DNA of 64,000 bases from Paenibacillus dauci (lineage in GTDB: Bacteria > Bacillota > Bacilli > Paenibacillales > Paenibacillaceae): positions 548,979 to 612,978 of the forward strand of contig NZ_LAQQ01000005.1 in the NCBI RefSeq assembly GCF_000971985.1. The letters are read 5' to 3'. The notes below the pieces were generated by a model that saw only the letters and a program-made list of their open reading frames with translations, was not told the origin of the DNA and did not search any database. Within the stretch, counting starts at the first letter, position 1; each line of letters starts with the position of its first letter. Positions 44,841 to 53,943 of this stretch are shown one piece after another. A program made the position numbers and the translations under genes.

Positions 44841-44870
44841 AAAAAGCCCAACCGGTAGAAATTCTACCGA
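44841..44870 (-). terminator. Terminator after the azoR-marR unit
   Basis: CGGTAGAA (44853-44860) and TTCTACCG (44862-44869). On the minus strand it is followed by GGTTGGGCTTTTTT. It abuts the stop of the upstream MarR gene. Confidence 0.6.
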
Positions 44871-45356
44871 TCAGACTATTTTGCCAGCGGCTGCAAAGCC
44901 CAATTTTTTTAAAAGCGGAATCACCTGTAACTTTTCCTCATGATCCAGTCCGGCCATTGCATGTTGAATCACTTGTTTGTGACCAGCAAAAATACTTTCA
45001 AAGAAATCCCTGCCTTGCTGGGTCAGTTCCGCAAAAATAACGCGGCGGTCTTCCTCACAGGCTCTGCGGCACAACATGTTTTTCTTTTCCAGTTTGTCTA
45101 CCACATACGTAATATTTCCGCTGGAGATCAGTACTTTTTCCCCGATCTTTTGCAGTGGCTGGGATGTCTCGCTATGATACAGGAAATCCAGCACCCCAAA
45201 TTCAGTAGGATTCAGTCCATAACTTTGAATATCACGGTGAATATGCGTCATAATCGACTGATACGTACGGGATAATACTATTAATAAATGAAGGGATTCT
45301 TTCTCATCCATCTCATTATTATTCGGATTATTAATGTTCATTTCGGCTTCCATCAT
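44871..45356 (-). CDS. MarR family regulator, MhqR-like
   Basis: 161 residues from the ATG at 45356, after AGGAGG; the open frame extends to 45467 but without a ribosome site. The winged helix has GLNPTEFGVLDFLYHSETSQPLQKIGEKVLISSGNITYVVDKLEKKNMLCRRACEEDRRVIFAELTQQG, very like B. subtilis MhqR, which represses quinone and azo-compound detoxification genes. It lies 176 bases downstream of azoR on the same strand. No redox-active single Cys near the N terminus, so ligand sensing like MhqR rather than thiol sensing like YodB. Residues 1-20 are an Asn-rich tail. Confidence 0.85.
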   Translation of the reverse strand: MMEAEMNINNPNNNEMDEKESLHLLIVLSRTYQSIMTHIHRDIQSYGLNPTEFGVLDFLYHSETSQPLQKIGEKVLISSGNITYVVDKLEKKNMLCRRACEEDRRVIFAELTQQGRDFFESIFAGHKQVIQHAMAGLDHEEKLQVIPLLKKLGFAAAGKIV

Positions 45357-45532
45357 ACTTCCTCCTCTCTGCTGAAGACGGTCAGGCACAGTCGTACCCT
45401 CCCCATGAGTATATAAGAGCGCCTGCAAGAGTTCTTCTTTATTAATGAAATAAAGAGTATGAACCAACTGTACAGACGCTACCTATTTTAGCATATCACT
45501 TGCTTATTGCCTAAGTTTTATTCTATTAAAAA

Positions 45533-46159
45533 TTAGAAGCCTTTTGCAGTCTCGGCAGCTTGTTCCAGACCTTCAGCAACGATCTGCTGGGAACGATCAG
45601 GGAACGCGTTATGACCTTCGATAATAAATTTCTCTACATCTGTAATACCCCAGAATCCGAGCAGTGTTCTTACATATCTTACAGCCAGTTCGATGTCTGC
45701 TCCTGGACCTTCGGAGTATACGCCACCACTAGCATGCAGAAGCATTACTTTTTTGCCGCCAGCCAGTCCTACAGGACCTTCTGGAGTATATTTGAATGTT
45801 TTGCCAGCTTGGGACAGGTAGTCAAAGTACGTGTGCAGTACAGCAGGAACTGTGAAGTTCCACAGTGGGAAAGCAATAACAACTTTCTCAGCAGCAAGGA
45901 ACTGGTTCATGTAACGGTTGATGCGATCTACAGCAGACTGCTCTTCGGAAGTCACTTCCATACCTTGGGAAGCTTTGAAGTTGGCACCCAGTACGAATGC
46001 ATCGTAGTAAGGAGGGTTTTCTGCAAACAGATCCAGTTCTTCCACTTCATCCTGTGGATGAGCTGCTTTGTAGCTGTTCAAGAATGCTTCATACAGTTGA
46101 ACGCTGACTGCCTGATCGGCAGGACGGTTATTTGCTTTGACGAATAATACTTTGGACAT
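45533..46159 (-). CDS. azoR: FMN-dependent NADH-azoreductase
   Basis: 208 residues. Flavodoxin-like fold: SKVLFVKANNRPADQAVSVQLYEAFLNSYK at the N terminus (phosphate loop), the FMN-binding FPLWNFTVPAVLHTYFDYLSQAGKTFKYTPEGPVGL, and HASGGVYSEG. It reduces quinones and azo dyes by two-electron transfer from NADH, protecting against quinone stress. It is followed by the MhqR-like gene, consistent with quinone-inducible control. Confidence 0.92.
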   Translation of the reverse strand: MSKVLFVKANNRPADQAVSVQLYEAFLNSYKAAHPQDEVEELDLFAENPPYYDAFVLGANFKASQGMEVTSEEQSAVDRINRYMNQFLAAEKVVIAFPLWNFTVPAVLHTYFDYLSQAGKTFKYTPEGPVGLAGGKKVMLLHASGGVYSEGPGADIELAVRYVRTLLGFWGITDVEKFIIEGHNAFPDRSQQIVAEGLEQAAETAKGF

Positions 46160-46204
46160 ATTGATATCTCTCCTTCAATTTCACGATAAATTATTAATTA
46201 GTAA

Positions 46205-46220
46205 ATCTTAATTTAAAGAT
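46205..46220. promoter_or_regulatory. Candidate operator upstream of azoR
   Basis: ATCTTAATTTAAAGAT is a 16-base imperfect palindrome with ATCTT/AAGAT outer arms, reminiscent of the ATCT...AGAT ends of MhqR sites. About 45 bases upstream of the azoR start. Confidence 0.4.
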
Positions 46221-46377
46221 AGTATAAAAAACACGTTTTGTCAACAATAAATTTCTACTTTAAGATATTTTTCTATTCCTCTATCGTTGAGATGCTGAGA
46301 GGGATAGCTAGGCATGTTAAAAGAGGCATCAATCTATATAGAAGAAACTAATTGATATATTCCGAACCTAATCCAAC

Positions 46378-46431
46378 AAAAAACACCTTGCGATCAGCTG
46401 TTACCACGCAGCAGACTACAAGGTGTTTTTT
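46378..46431 (-). terminator. Terminator after rpiA
   Basis: Twelve-base arms AAAAAACACCTT and its complement (46378-46389, 46420-46431) with a 30-base loop. T run on both strands. Confidence 0.78.
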
Positions 46432-46523
46432 GATTTTAAAATATTGTTGGTGTCATTACGTTACTTTTCATTACAAAAAATGTATAAATATCCGATATAC
46501 AATGTGTATATCCGGTACTTTAC

Positions 46524-47201
46524 TTATTTGCCAGCACGCAAAATTTCAATCGTTCCACTATTGTAGGCAATTACTGCCGTACTGGCCATGTTGATAAATA
46601 GCCCATTATCGACAACGCCGGGAATATCATTCAATTGACGGTGCATACGCGCCGGATTCAGAATTTCTTTGAAATGACAGTCTATTGTATAGTTGCCGTT
46701 GTCCGTGATAAACACTTCACCGGATTCTGTTTTGCGTAGTACCGGTGTGCAGCCCAGACTTGCCAGCTTTTCGATGGTCCACTCATGGGCAAAAGTAACG
46801 ACCTCTACCGGCAGCGGGAAAGCACCCAGACGTTTGACCACTTTGTTATCTCCGGCTACGATCATAACCTGGCGACTGCGGGCTGCAACAATCTTCTCGC
46901 GCAACAGTGCTCCACCGCCACCTTTGATCAGATTCAGATCCGGATCTATTTCGTCGGCACCATCAATCGTCAGATCTATCTGTCCTACTTCAGCGAAAGG
47001 AATAATAGGGATAGACATCTCTTTTGCCAATTTTTCTGATTCGACCGATGTGGCAACCGCTTTGATATGTAAGCCCTGCTGTACGCGTTCTCCAAGTTTG
47101 CGAATAGCGTACACTGCAGTTGAACCGGTACCCAGTCCAACCATCATACCGTCTTCTACCCAATCGACTGCTTTCTCTGCAGCCAGCTGCTTGATATTCA
47201 T
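46524..47201 (-). CDS. rpiA: Ribose-5-phosphate isomerase A
   Basis: 225 residues. VGLGTGSTAVYAIRKLGER near the N terminus (phosphate/ribose site), DLTIDGADEIDPDLNLIKGGGGALLREKIVAARSRQ with catalytic Asp, Lys and Glu, and a KLGAFPLPVEV loop. It interconverts ribose-5-phosphate and ribulose-5-phosphate in the non-oxidative pentose phosphate pathway; a transaldolase of the same pathway lies at 60.6 kb. ATG after GGAGTG. Monocistronic. Confidence 0.95.
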   Translation of the reverse strand: MNIKQLAAEKAVDWVEDGMMVGLGTGSTAVYAIRKLGERVQQGLHIKAVATSVESEKLAKEMSIPIIPFAEVGQIDLTIDGADEIDPDLNLIKGGGGALLREKIVAARSRQVMIVAGDNKVVKRLGAFPLPVEVVTFAHEWTIEKLASLGCTPVLRKTESGEVFITDNGNYTIDCHFKEILNPARMHRQLNDIPGVVDNGLFINMASTAVIAYNSGTIEILRAGK

Positions 47202-47381
47202 GTTAACGTTTCACTCCATCACTCAAATTTGTATAATCGTCCATTTTCGTAGTCATCCTGCATTTATCTGCAAATGTAGTCAGCTCATCCATGGATTTCA
47301 TGGATCATTTGAACTATACTAGGGACTGGTGAATATACACAGTCCAATCCTGCCGATTCACAACTCAAAGGAGCCACTCAT

Positions 47382-47579
47382 ATGCGAACCGAAGATCAGA
47401 TTAAATCCAAGCTAGGCGAATTGAACACGCAAAAAAGAAATCTGCAAGCCCGACTCTCCACACTCACGCCGGAAGCTGCGGCGTACACTTCCCTGAATGA
47501 ACAACTGGCAAGAATTGATGATATGACCACGATGCTGGAATGGGTACTTGACCCGCCTCAGGGCAAATACCATACCTGA
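47382..47579 (+). CDS. Small coiled-coil protein, unknown function
   Basis: 65 residues; ATG follows CAAAGGAG by eight bases, so it is a real gene. The sequence is charged and helical (DQIKSKLGELNTQKRNLQARLSTLTPEAAAYTSLNEQLARIDDMTTMLEWVL) with heptad-like leucines, suggesting a coiled coil or two-helix hairpin. No signal peptide or membrane span. I do not recognise a family. It is divergent from rpiA (about 180 bases apart) and a promoter for both may lie between. Confidence 0.65.
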   Translation: MRTEDQIKSKLGELNTQKRNLQARLSTLTPEAAAYTSLNEQLARIDDMTTMLEWVLDPPQGKYHT

Positions 47580-48000
47580 TTTGCTCTATGGTACATTTTA
47601 GCCCAAGTAAATCAGAATTACAAAATCAATTTGATGCTGATTCATACTCTTCTGATAACTTTTTATATTTTTGTTTCATTCCCAAAAAATAGTTTATATA
47701 GATATAGTCTATTTAACCCATGCTTTAAGAACTATTTATGATTAAAAAATAAAATTTCTATGTGCTATAACATATTCCACAACAATTTCCGACATATTAT
47801 TTTGTGCACATCACCCACATGCCAGTTCATTTTTGCAAATGAAGGTGCTATTGTAAAATATTACTTGGCAATTAATGGTTCCAAATACCTAAATAACTTA
47901 ATTGGTATTGAATCTATCTCGTTGCACACCATGTTTACGGAGTCTTTGTCCATAAGGCCTTGTTATATTGATTTTATTACCACAAACAGGAGTGAGAGAA
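47580..48000. other. AT-rich leader region of the chemoreceptor gene
   Basis: 421 bases with no credible gene; a frame at 47760-48125 is a shadow of the receptor gene. A weak sigma-D-like -10 (TCCGACAT near 47788) lacks a suitable -35. Strongly T/A-rich between 47640 and 47760. Confidence 0.4.
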
Positions 48001-49758
48001 TTGAAGAAGATAAGCAGTATGTCTTTTTTTACGAAAAACCTATTAATCTCGGCGATCAACATTTTACTTATTGGTGTTATTTTGCTGGTCAGCAGTTACT
48101 TCACTCAGAAGACTATTCTGATTGATCAGCTTCATGGACAGATTCAAGCCGTAACCGATACCTTTGCCCAAGGGATTACAGCCCAGCAAGTACAACAAGC
48201 CATGGCTGAAAAAAGTTATGAAGGTGCTACCCAAAGTGAACTTCGCGCTTATCTGGATAATGTTAACAAATACAATCCTAATATTGCTCAAGCCTATGTA
48301 TTCGGTACAGAGCTGACTAATGGTAATCAGACTTCTCTGGTGGCAGTTCCAACTAAGCTAATGGAAGCTCTTAAAGAAGGTAAAATGAACATCGGCGACA
48401 TGTATGAACAGCCCGAAACGATCGCAAATGGTGTAAAAGAAATGCTGTCCACCGGCCAGACTACTTTTACAAGCTTCTATTCCGATGATTTTGGACTCTG
48501 GACTACTATTCTGTATCCAATCAAAAATGCTAACGGTGAAATCTTCGCCTACTTTGGTGTAGATGCAGATGCAAGTGCAGTACCGGACGGTCTTCATCAA
48601 CTGCTGGTACGCGGAATTACAATCATGGTTATTTTCCTGATCCTGATCTTCCTGATTCAATTCTTCATCGTTCGCAAAACACTTGCACCGATCCGTGAAT
48701 TGATTCGTGGTATTGAAGAAGTGAGCAAAGGAAATCTCGATATTCATATCAAGACAGGTACCGATGATCTGGGTATTATCAATCATAAATTCAACGAAAT
48801 GGTAGCCAAAATGAACGGTGTTATCGTTAACGTTCAATCCGCTTCCAAACAAGTTACCGAATCTGCCAAGATGCTGATGGACAGCGCTTCTGACCATAGC
48901 AGCCGTTCTCTGACCCTGATCTCTAATATCCAGGAAATTGCAGATGGCATGAAATATCAGGAATCCGCTACTGAAGATACAGCCAAATCGATGACTGAAG
49001 TATCTACTGTTATTCATACTATTGCACGTAATTCTTCCAATGTATCAGATGAAGCTTATGCGATGGAACAGAAGTCTTCCCAAGGTAATGAAGTAGTAGC
49101 TGAAGTAACCAACCAGATGACCCTGATCTCCGAATCTGTACATGAGACTGCCAAAGCAGTCGAGCTGCTGGAAAGCCGCTCTCAGGAAATCGGCAATATT
49201 CTCGGCATCATTACCGGAATTTCCGGACAGACCAACCTGCTTGCCCTGAATGCATCGATTGAAGCTGCACGTGTTGGTGAACATGGTAAAGGATTTGCCG
49301 TTGTTGCCGGTGAAGTTCGCAAACTGGCAGAACAATCTTCCGAGTCCGCCAACCAGATCAGCTCTCTGATCGCCGAAATCCAGACCGAGATCCAAAACGC
49401 TGTAACCTCCATGAAAAAAGGAACTCTGGAAGTAGAACATGGTATGTCGATTGCTAACCAAACTGGCAAACTATTTGCCGATATCCATGATGCAACCAAA
49501 AAAGTAACGGAACAAATTCAGGACATTTCCAGTGCGACCCAGGAGATTTCTGCAGGTACCGAAGAAATGACTGCAACTACAGAAAACCTGAAATCGACAG
49601 CAGCTGCAGCCGCCGCTAACAGTGCCAAAGTATCGGAGCATGTGGAAAGTCAAAAAGCTACAGTCGTATCTACCTCTGAGGCAGCCAACCAGTTGTCTAC
49701 AATGGCAGAACAGCTGCAAGAACTGATTTCACACTTCCATGTACGCAAAATCGATTAA
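48001..49758 (+). CDS. Methyl-accepting chemotaxis protein (membrane receptor)
   Basis: 585 residues, TTG start at 48001 eight bases after AGGAG. One N-terminal membrane helix (about 12-33), an extracytoplasmic sensing domain resembling sCache/dCache (about 35-195), a second helix (about 205-230), a HAMP domain ([26 protein letters not shown]) and the cytoplasmic signalling hairpin with the tip [44 protein letters not shown]. Ligand unknown. It signals through CheA/CheW, absent from the window. Confidence 0.92.
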   Translation: MKKISSMSFFTKNLLISAINILLIGVILLVSSYFTQKTILIDQLHGQIQAVTDTFAQGITAQQVQQAMAEKSYEGATQSELRAYLDNVNKYNPNIAQAYVFGTELTNGNQTSLVAVPTKLMEALKEGKMNIGDMYEQPETIANGVKEMLSTGQTTFTSFYSDDFGLWTTILYPIKNANGEIFAYFGVDADASAVPDGLHQLLVRGITIMVIFLILIFLIQFFIVRKTLAPIRELIRGIEEVSKGNLDIHIKTGTDDLGIINHKFNEMVAKMNGVIVNVQSASKQVTESAKMLMDSASDHSSRSLTLISNIQEIADGMKYQESATEDTAKSMTEVSTVIHTIARNSSNVSDEAYAMEQKSSQGNEVVAEVTNQMTLISESVHETAKAVELLESRSQEIGNILGIITGISGQTNLLALNASIEAARVGEHGKGFAVVAGEVRKLAEQSSESANQISSLIAEIQTEIQNAVTSMKKGTLEVEHGMSIANQTGKLFADIHDATKKVTEQIQDISSATQEISAGTEEMTATTENLKSTAAAAAANSAKVSEHVESQKATVVSTSEAANQLSTMAEQLQELISHFHVRKID

Positions 49759-49782
49759 TTATTGTTGATCCTGTCATAGCCT

Positions 49783-49827
49783 GAAAAGAATGCCCTCCAT
49801 GATTTTGATGGAAGGCATTTCTTTTCA
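49783..49827 (+). terminator. Terminator after the chemoreceptor gene
   Basis: GAAAAGAATGCC plus TCCAT pairs with ATGGA plus AGGCATTTCTTTTC across a seven-base loop, with a T-rich flank. Confidence 0.8.
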
Positions 49828-49947
49828 CGGTTCATTGGCTATATAACCTATATACATCTAATCCCTATCCATGCTTCATTCATATTGCCGTACTACAATA
49901 ACTGTGCTTATCACAGCACAGATTAGTCAAACCAAGGAGAGATTACC

Positions 49948-52900
49948 ATGTCCCAACCGGAAATTGTGAATCTACTAACTACTTCGACCCAACTTCCAGC
50001 CTTACAGATTCCGCTGGACAACTCCAGACAATGGCAAAAAGATACATTTGCTATCCATCGCTTTGATCTGGGCCAGTCTATTGCTAAATATATCCACCAG
50101 TTGAAAAATCCGCTGGAAAAAGAAGCTGTTTTGCTAACTGGCTATCTTGGCTGGATTCACCGGATGTCTGCCGAGCAAGAAACTTCTGCTTTATTCGCTT
50201 CTGCGAGCGGTACACTCCCTGTAACCTTATCTTTTGAAGCATCACCACGTTTTGAACACATGGTCAAGCAAGTATATGATCAGCTAGTTGGGGAGAAATC
50301 GCCTGCTCCGGTACAGAGTGAGACTGTATTCAGTTTTGGGCTGACCATTCCGGCTCAACCGGGACAGCTTATTAACTGGGCGATTGAAGAACGTCCTTCT
50401 TCTCTAACGGTTGTTATTGAATATAATGATTCACTGTTCAAACCTTCGACCATCGCCCGTTTCTCTGCCTATTATGTACGTCTGCTTGAAGGGTTGATTG
50501 CCCAAATGACGCTGCCTGTAGGTGCTGTCGATATACTCAGTGCCGAAGACAAAGTGCTGTATGCTGCATTAAATAACACGGTTGCACCTTATAATGAATC
50601 CCAGACATATCATGGCTCCTTTGAACAGGCAGCTCATCAATATCCTGATCATTCGGCTGTGAGCTTCAGAGATGTCACTTATACCTATCGCCAGTTAAAT
50701 GAACAGGCCAATCAGGTAGCACATCTTTTGCTTAATCAAGGACTTCAAAAAGGGGAATTTGTAACCATGTTCCTCGATCGCAGCATCTACAGTGTAATCA
50801 GTCTGCTGGGAATTATGAAAGCAGGCGGAGTATATGTTCCGGTAGATCCATCCCATCCTGATGATCGTAACCATTATATTATACAGGATACCCGATCTGC
50901 ATTTGTGGTAACCCAGCATGCCCATTACAACAAAGTCCATGAACTTACGGCTGGTATTGCCGCTATGCGCGGAATTATCAGCGTTGAATATGTGAATTCT
51001 TCAACTACTTCCGAGTCACTTAATAATCCTGATATCGATGTACAGCCTGATGATCTGGCTTATGTAATCTATACTTCCGGCTCGACAGGCAAACCAAAAG
51101 GTACACTGATTGCCCATCGTGGCGTAGTCAACCTGGGACAGATTCTCAAAGAACAATTTGCTATTACACCAGAGGATATCATGGCGCAGTTTGCCAGCTA
51201 CAGCTTTGATGGCTCGGTCTGGGATACGATTGCTCCACTGTTCCACGGCGCGCATATGTATATGCTGGATGCGGATGAGCGAGTATCGATCGAAGAATTT
51301 GCTATTGCTGTGAATCGTACACAATCAACGATTATTACAGCTCTGCCGACTGTATTTTTTAATCAGTTATCCGCTTATCTCTCGGAGGAGGGATATCGCA
51401 ATCTGGCCAGCCTTCGCTTGGTTGCTGTAGCCGGAGAAGCATTGTATGGTGAGCGCGTACGTGCTTTCCAACAGAATTTTGGAGCTCCGGTTCAGGTAGT
51501 AAATGCTTATGGACCTACCGAATGTACTGTATGTGCGACCATGCATAAAGTCAGTGAGCTTCTTCCTGAAGATGTAGTTAATGTACCGATCGGTCGTCCT
51601 ATTCACAATTACCAGATCTATATCATGAATGAACACCAACAACTTGCTCCTGTAGGTGTGCCTGGTGAAATGTACATTTCCACAATCGGCATTGCCAGAG
51701 GTTATCTGAATCAACCGGAAAAGACTGCTGCTGCTTTCCTGCCTCATCCAGAGCAGGCGAATGAACTTCTTTACCGCTCCGGTGATCTGGCGAAGCTGCT
51801 GTCGGACGGTACAATCGAATATGTAGGCCGCAGCGATTCACAGATCAAAATCCGGGGACACCGGATTGAAATCGGAGAAATTGAAGATAATCTGAATAAA
51901 TATGACAGTATTCAAGATGCAGTTGTCGTTGCCAAAAAAGACAGTTCCAACCAGAATATGCTGGTCGCTTACTTTACAACCCAGGATGGCAGCCTCCTGT
52001 CGCCGGCAGTGATCAAGCAATTCCTGTCTGACCGTCTACCGTCCTACTTTGTACCACGGTTTATCTGTCAGCTGGATGTAATGCCTATTTCTCCAACTGG
52101 CAAAGCGGAACGCAAAAAGCTGATTGCCTATCCGAATACCGAAGTGCAAGAGCAGCCTGCCGGCTACGTAGCGCCGCAAAATGAAACTCAGCAGCGAATT
52201 GCCGATGCCTGGGCACAAGTACTGAATAAGCAGGAGATTGGCATTCATGATGATTTCTTCTCGATCGGCGGAGACTCCCTGCATGTTATTCATGTGCTTG
52301 TTCTGTTGAAGCCCCATTATCCGAGTCTCAAAATTGCCGATTTCTTCGAACACAAAACGATTGCCGGTCTGGCAGTCTGTGCTGCAGAAGAACAAGTAAC
52401 CGAAGAATCTGTACATGCAGAAACGCTGCCAATCCGGGAATTGACCGATCTGGTAGAGTATCCGGAGACTGTCAAAGGTACTGACCTTCCAGCGCTTCGT
52501 ACCGCTTCCCATGTGCTCATTACCGGTGCAACCGGCTATCTGGGCTCTTATCTGCTGCATGAACTACTTCAGCAAAGCGAAGCACATGTATATGCCCTGG
52601 TACGCAAATCCGGTAACGCCAGCAGCATGGATCGCCTCAAATCGACTATGGAACTGTATTTCGGACGCAGTATTTTGAATGGATTCGAAGAACGGGTAAC
52701 TGTAGTAGAAGGCGATCTTGAAGCAGAACGTCTTGGCCTTAGTGATGATGATTACCTGATGCTGACCAAGAACACGGATGCGATTATTCATAGTGCAGCC
52801 GATGTACGACATTTTGGTGATGCTGAACAATTCAAAAAATCCAATATCTTGTCGACAGCTGAGCTGCTGGAGATTGCCAGCAAACGTCCGGGTGTACGTT

Positions 52901-53658
52901 TCCATCATATTTCGACCATGGGAATTCCGGAAGATCTGTCGCTGGAAGGCAAATGGGATCAGGTTATTGAGCAGGGCTATCTTTCGAAAGATCTGCAAGC
53001 GACCAATCTGTATACCAATAGCAAGCTGGAAGCCGAGAAACTGGTTATTGAGGCTGGCGAACGCGGCATCCCCGTAAATATTTACCGCGCGGGCAATCTG
53101 TCCAGTCATTCGATCAGCGGCAGCTTCCAACGTAATATTGACAGCAATGCTATGTACCGGATGATCAAAGCCATGCTGCTGCTCGGCAAAACACCAGCCG
53201 TTAATCAATGGATGGACTTTACTCCGATTGATTATGCAGGCAAATCGATTATTCATCTGGCACTCCAGGATGATACAGCTGGTCGCATATTCCACATCTG
53301 TAATCCACAGCAGCTTCCATATGCTGAACTGATTGCACTGATCAATGAAGCAGGCTATATTGTAGACACTGTACGTCAGGAAGAATATGAAGCTTGGCTG
53401 CTGGATCCGACTACCATCAAACCTGCCGAAGCCATGCAGCTCGCCATGGCTCAGCTTGAAGGTGACGGTGCCAAAGATTCTCCTTATCGCCTTGCCAATC
53501 CGGCAACGGCTGCTATTCTTGAACAAGCAGGCATCTACTGTGCAGCGCCCGATCGTCAATTTATTGCTGCCATGCTAAGCTATGCAGCCAACATCGGCTA
53601 CTTCCCTGCTCCGGTTATGCTGGAGAACAAGACTGTTCAAATGAATGAAGTTGTATAA
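49948..53658 (+). CDS. Stand-alone NRPS-like enzyme: partial C, A, T and terminal reductase (R) domains
   Basis: 1236 residues; ATG after CAAGGAG. Residues about 20-200 resemble the second lobe of a condensation domain but the HHxxxDG catalytic motif is absent. The adenylation domain (about 220-720) has YTSGSTGKPKG (A3), FDGSVWD (A4), NAYGPTE (A5), YRSGDL (A7), GRSDSQIKIRGHRIE (A8) and PTGKAERKKL (A10). The carrier domain carries GGDS (Ser about 775). The reductase has GATGYLG (about 858) and YTNSK (catalytic Tyr/Lys about 1021). Hand alignment to GrsA gives a pocket of about D-G-W-T-A-A-A-V-C-K, closest to aromatic-type codes. Expected output: an aminoacyl aldehyde or alcohol. No other NRPS gene nearby. 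Confidence 0.9.
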   Translation: MSQPEIVNLLTTSTQLPALQIPLDNSRQWQKDTFAIHRFDLGQSIAKYIHQLKNPLEKEAVLLTGYLGWIHRMSAEQETSALFASASGTLPVTLSFEASPRFEHMVKQVYDQLVGEKSPAPVQSETVFSFGLTIPAQPGQLINWAIEERPSSLTVVIEYNDSLFKPSTIARFSAYYVRLLEGLIAQMTLPVGAVDILSAEDKVLYAALNNTVAPYNESQTYHGSFEQAAHQYPDHSAVSFRDVTYTYRQLNEQANQVAHLLLNQGLQKGEFVTMFLDRSIYSVISLLGIMKAGGVYVPVDPSHPDDRNHYIIQDTRSAFVVTQHAHYNKVHELTAGIAAMRGIISVEYVNSSTTSESLNNPDIDVQPDDLAYVIYTSGSTGKPKGTLIAHRGVVNLGQILKEQFAITPEDIMAQFASYSFDGSVWDTIAPLFHGAHMYMLDADERVSIEEFAIAVNRTQSTIITALPTVFFNQLSAYLSEEGYRNLASLRLVAVAGEALYGERVRAFQQNFGAPVQVVNAYGPTECTVCATMHKVSELLPEDVVNVPIGRPIHNYQIYIMNEHQQLAPVGVPGEMYISTIGIARGYLNQPEKTAAAFLPHPEQANELLYRSGDLAKLLSDGTIEYVGRSDSQIKIRGHRIEIGEIEDNLNKYDSIQDAVVVAKKDSSNQNMLVAYFTTQDGSLLSPAVIKQFLSDRLPSYFVPRFICQLDVMPISPTGKAERKKLIAYPNTEVQEQPAGYVAPQNETQQRIADAWAQVLNKQEIGIHDDFFSIGGDSLHVIHVLVLLKPHYPSLKIADFFEHKTIAGLAVCAAEEQVTEESVHAETLPIRELTDLVEYPETVKGTDLPALRTASHVLITGATGYLGSYLLHELLQQSEAHVYALVRKSGNASSMDRLKSTMELYFGRSILNGFEERVTVVEGDLEAERLGLSDDDYLMLTKNTDAIIHSAADVRHFGDAEQFKKSNILSTAELLEIASKRPGVRFHHISTMGIPEDLSLEGKWDQVIEQGYLSKDLQATNLYTNSKLEAEKLVIEAGERGIPVNIYRAGNLSSHSISGSFQRNIDSNAMYRMIKAMLLLGKTPAVNQWMDFTPIDYAGKSIIHLALQDDTAGRIFHICNPQQLPYAELIALINEAGYIVDTVRQEEYEAWLLDPTTIKPAEAMQLAMAQLEGDGAKDSPYRLANPATAAILEQAGIYCAAPDRQFIAAMLSYAANIGYFPAPVMLENKTVQMNEVV

Positions 53659-53687
53659 ACATTTTCTTTTGTTTAATATAAATAAGT

Positions 53688-53724
53688 ACAAAAACCCTGA
53701 CTGTTTGATTGTCAGGGTTTTTGT
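53688..53724 (+). terminator. Terminator after the NRPS-like gene
   Basis: 14-base perfect arms ACAAAAACCCTGAC (53688-53701) and its complement (53711-53724), nine-base loop, flanked by T-rich sequence. Confidence 0.85.
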
Positions 53725-53943
53725 ATAATATATTTTGAAATATCGATAAATCCTCTTTTTGTGTACATTTTCTATAATAATCTACCGATAAATTACATAA
53801 TACGACAAAATAATACATTTCGAATAATAACTTGTAAATAATGTCGAAAAATGTTACTATTAAGTTAATCACTTAGCTAAAAATCGGTTATTATAATAAA
53901 AGCAAAGACTTTATACCTAATTTTATTGAGGAGATAGACTCAT

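Larger units (their letters stand above)
46160..46523. other. Intergenic region upstream of azoR
   Basis: No gene seen. It contains an imperfect operator (46205-46220) and AT-rich sequence suited to the azoR promoter, then the rpiA terminator at the right end. Nothing else stands out. Confidence 0.5.

Noticed and set aside
47788..47796. Sigma-D promoter for the chemoreceptor gene
   Set aside because: The -10 fits six of eight positions and no TAAA lies at the right distance.
52564..53559. 331-codon open frame on the minus strand opposite the NRPS-like gene
   Set aside because: Antisense to a strongly coding reductase domain, with no ribosome site and no family motifs. It is a shadow of codon usage on the other strand.
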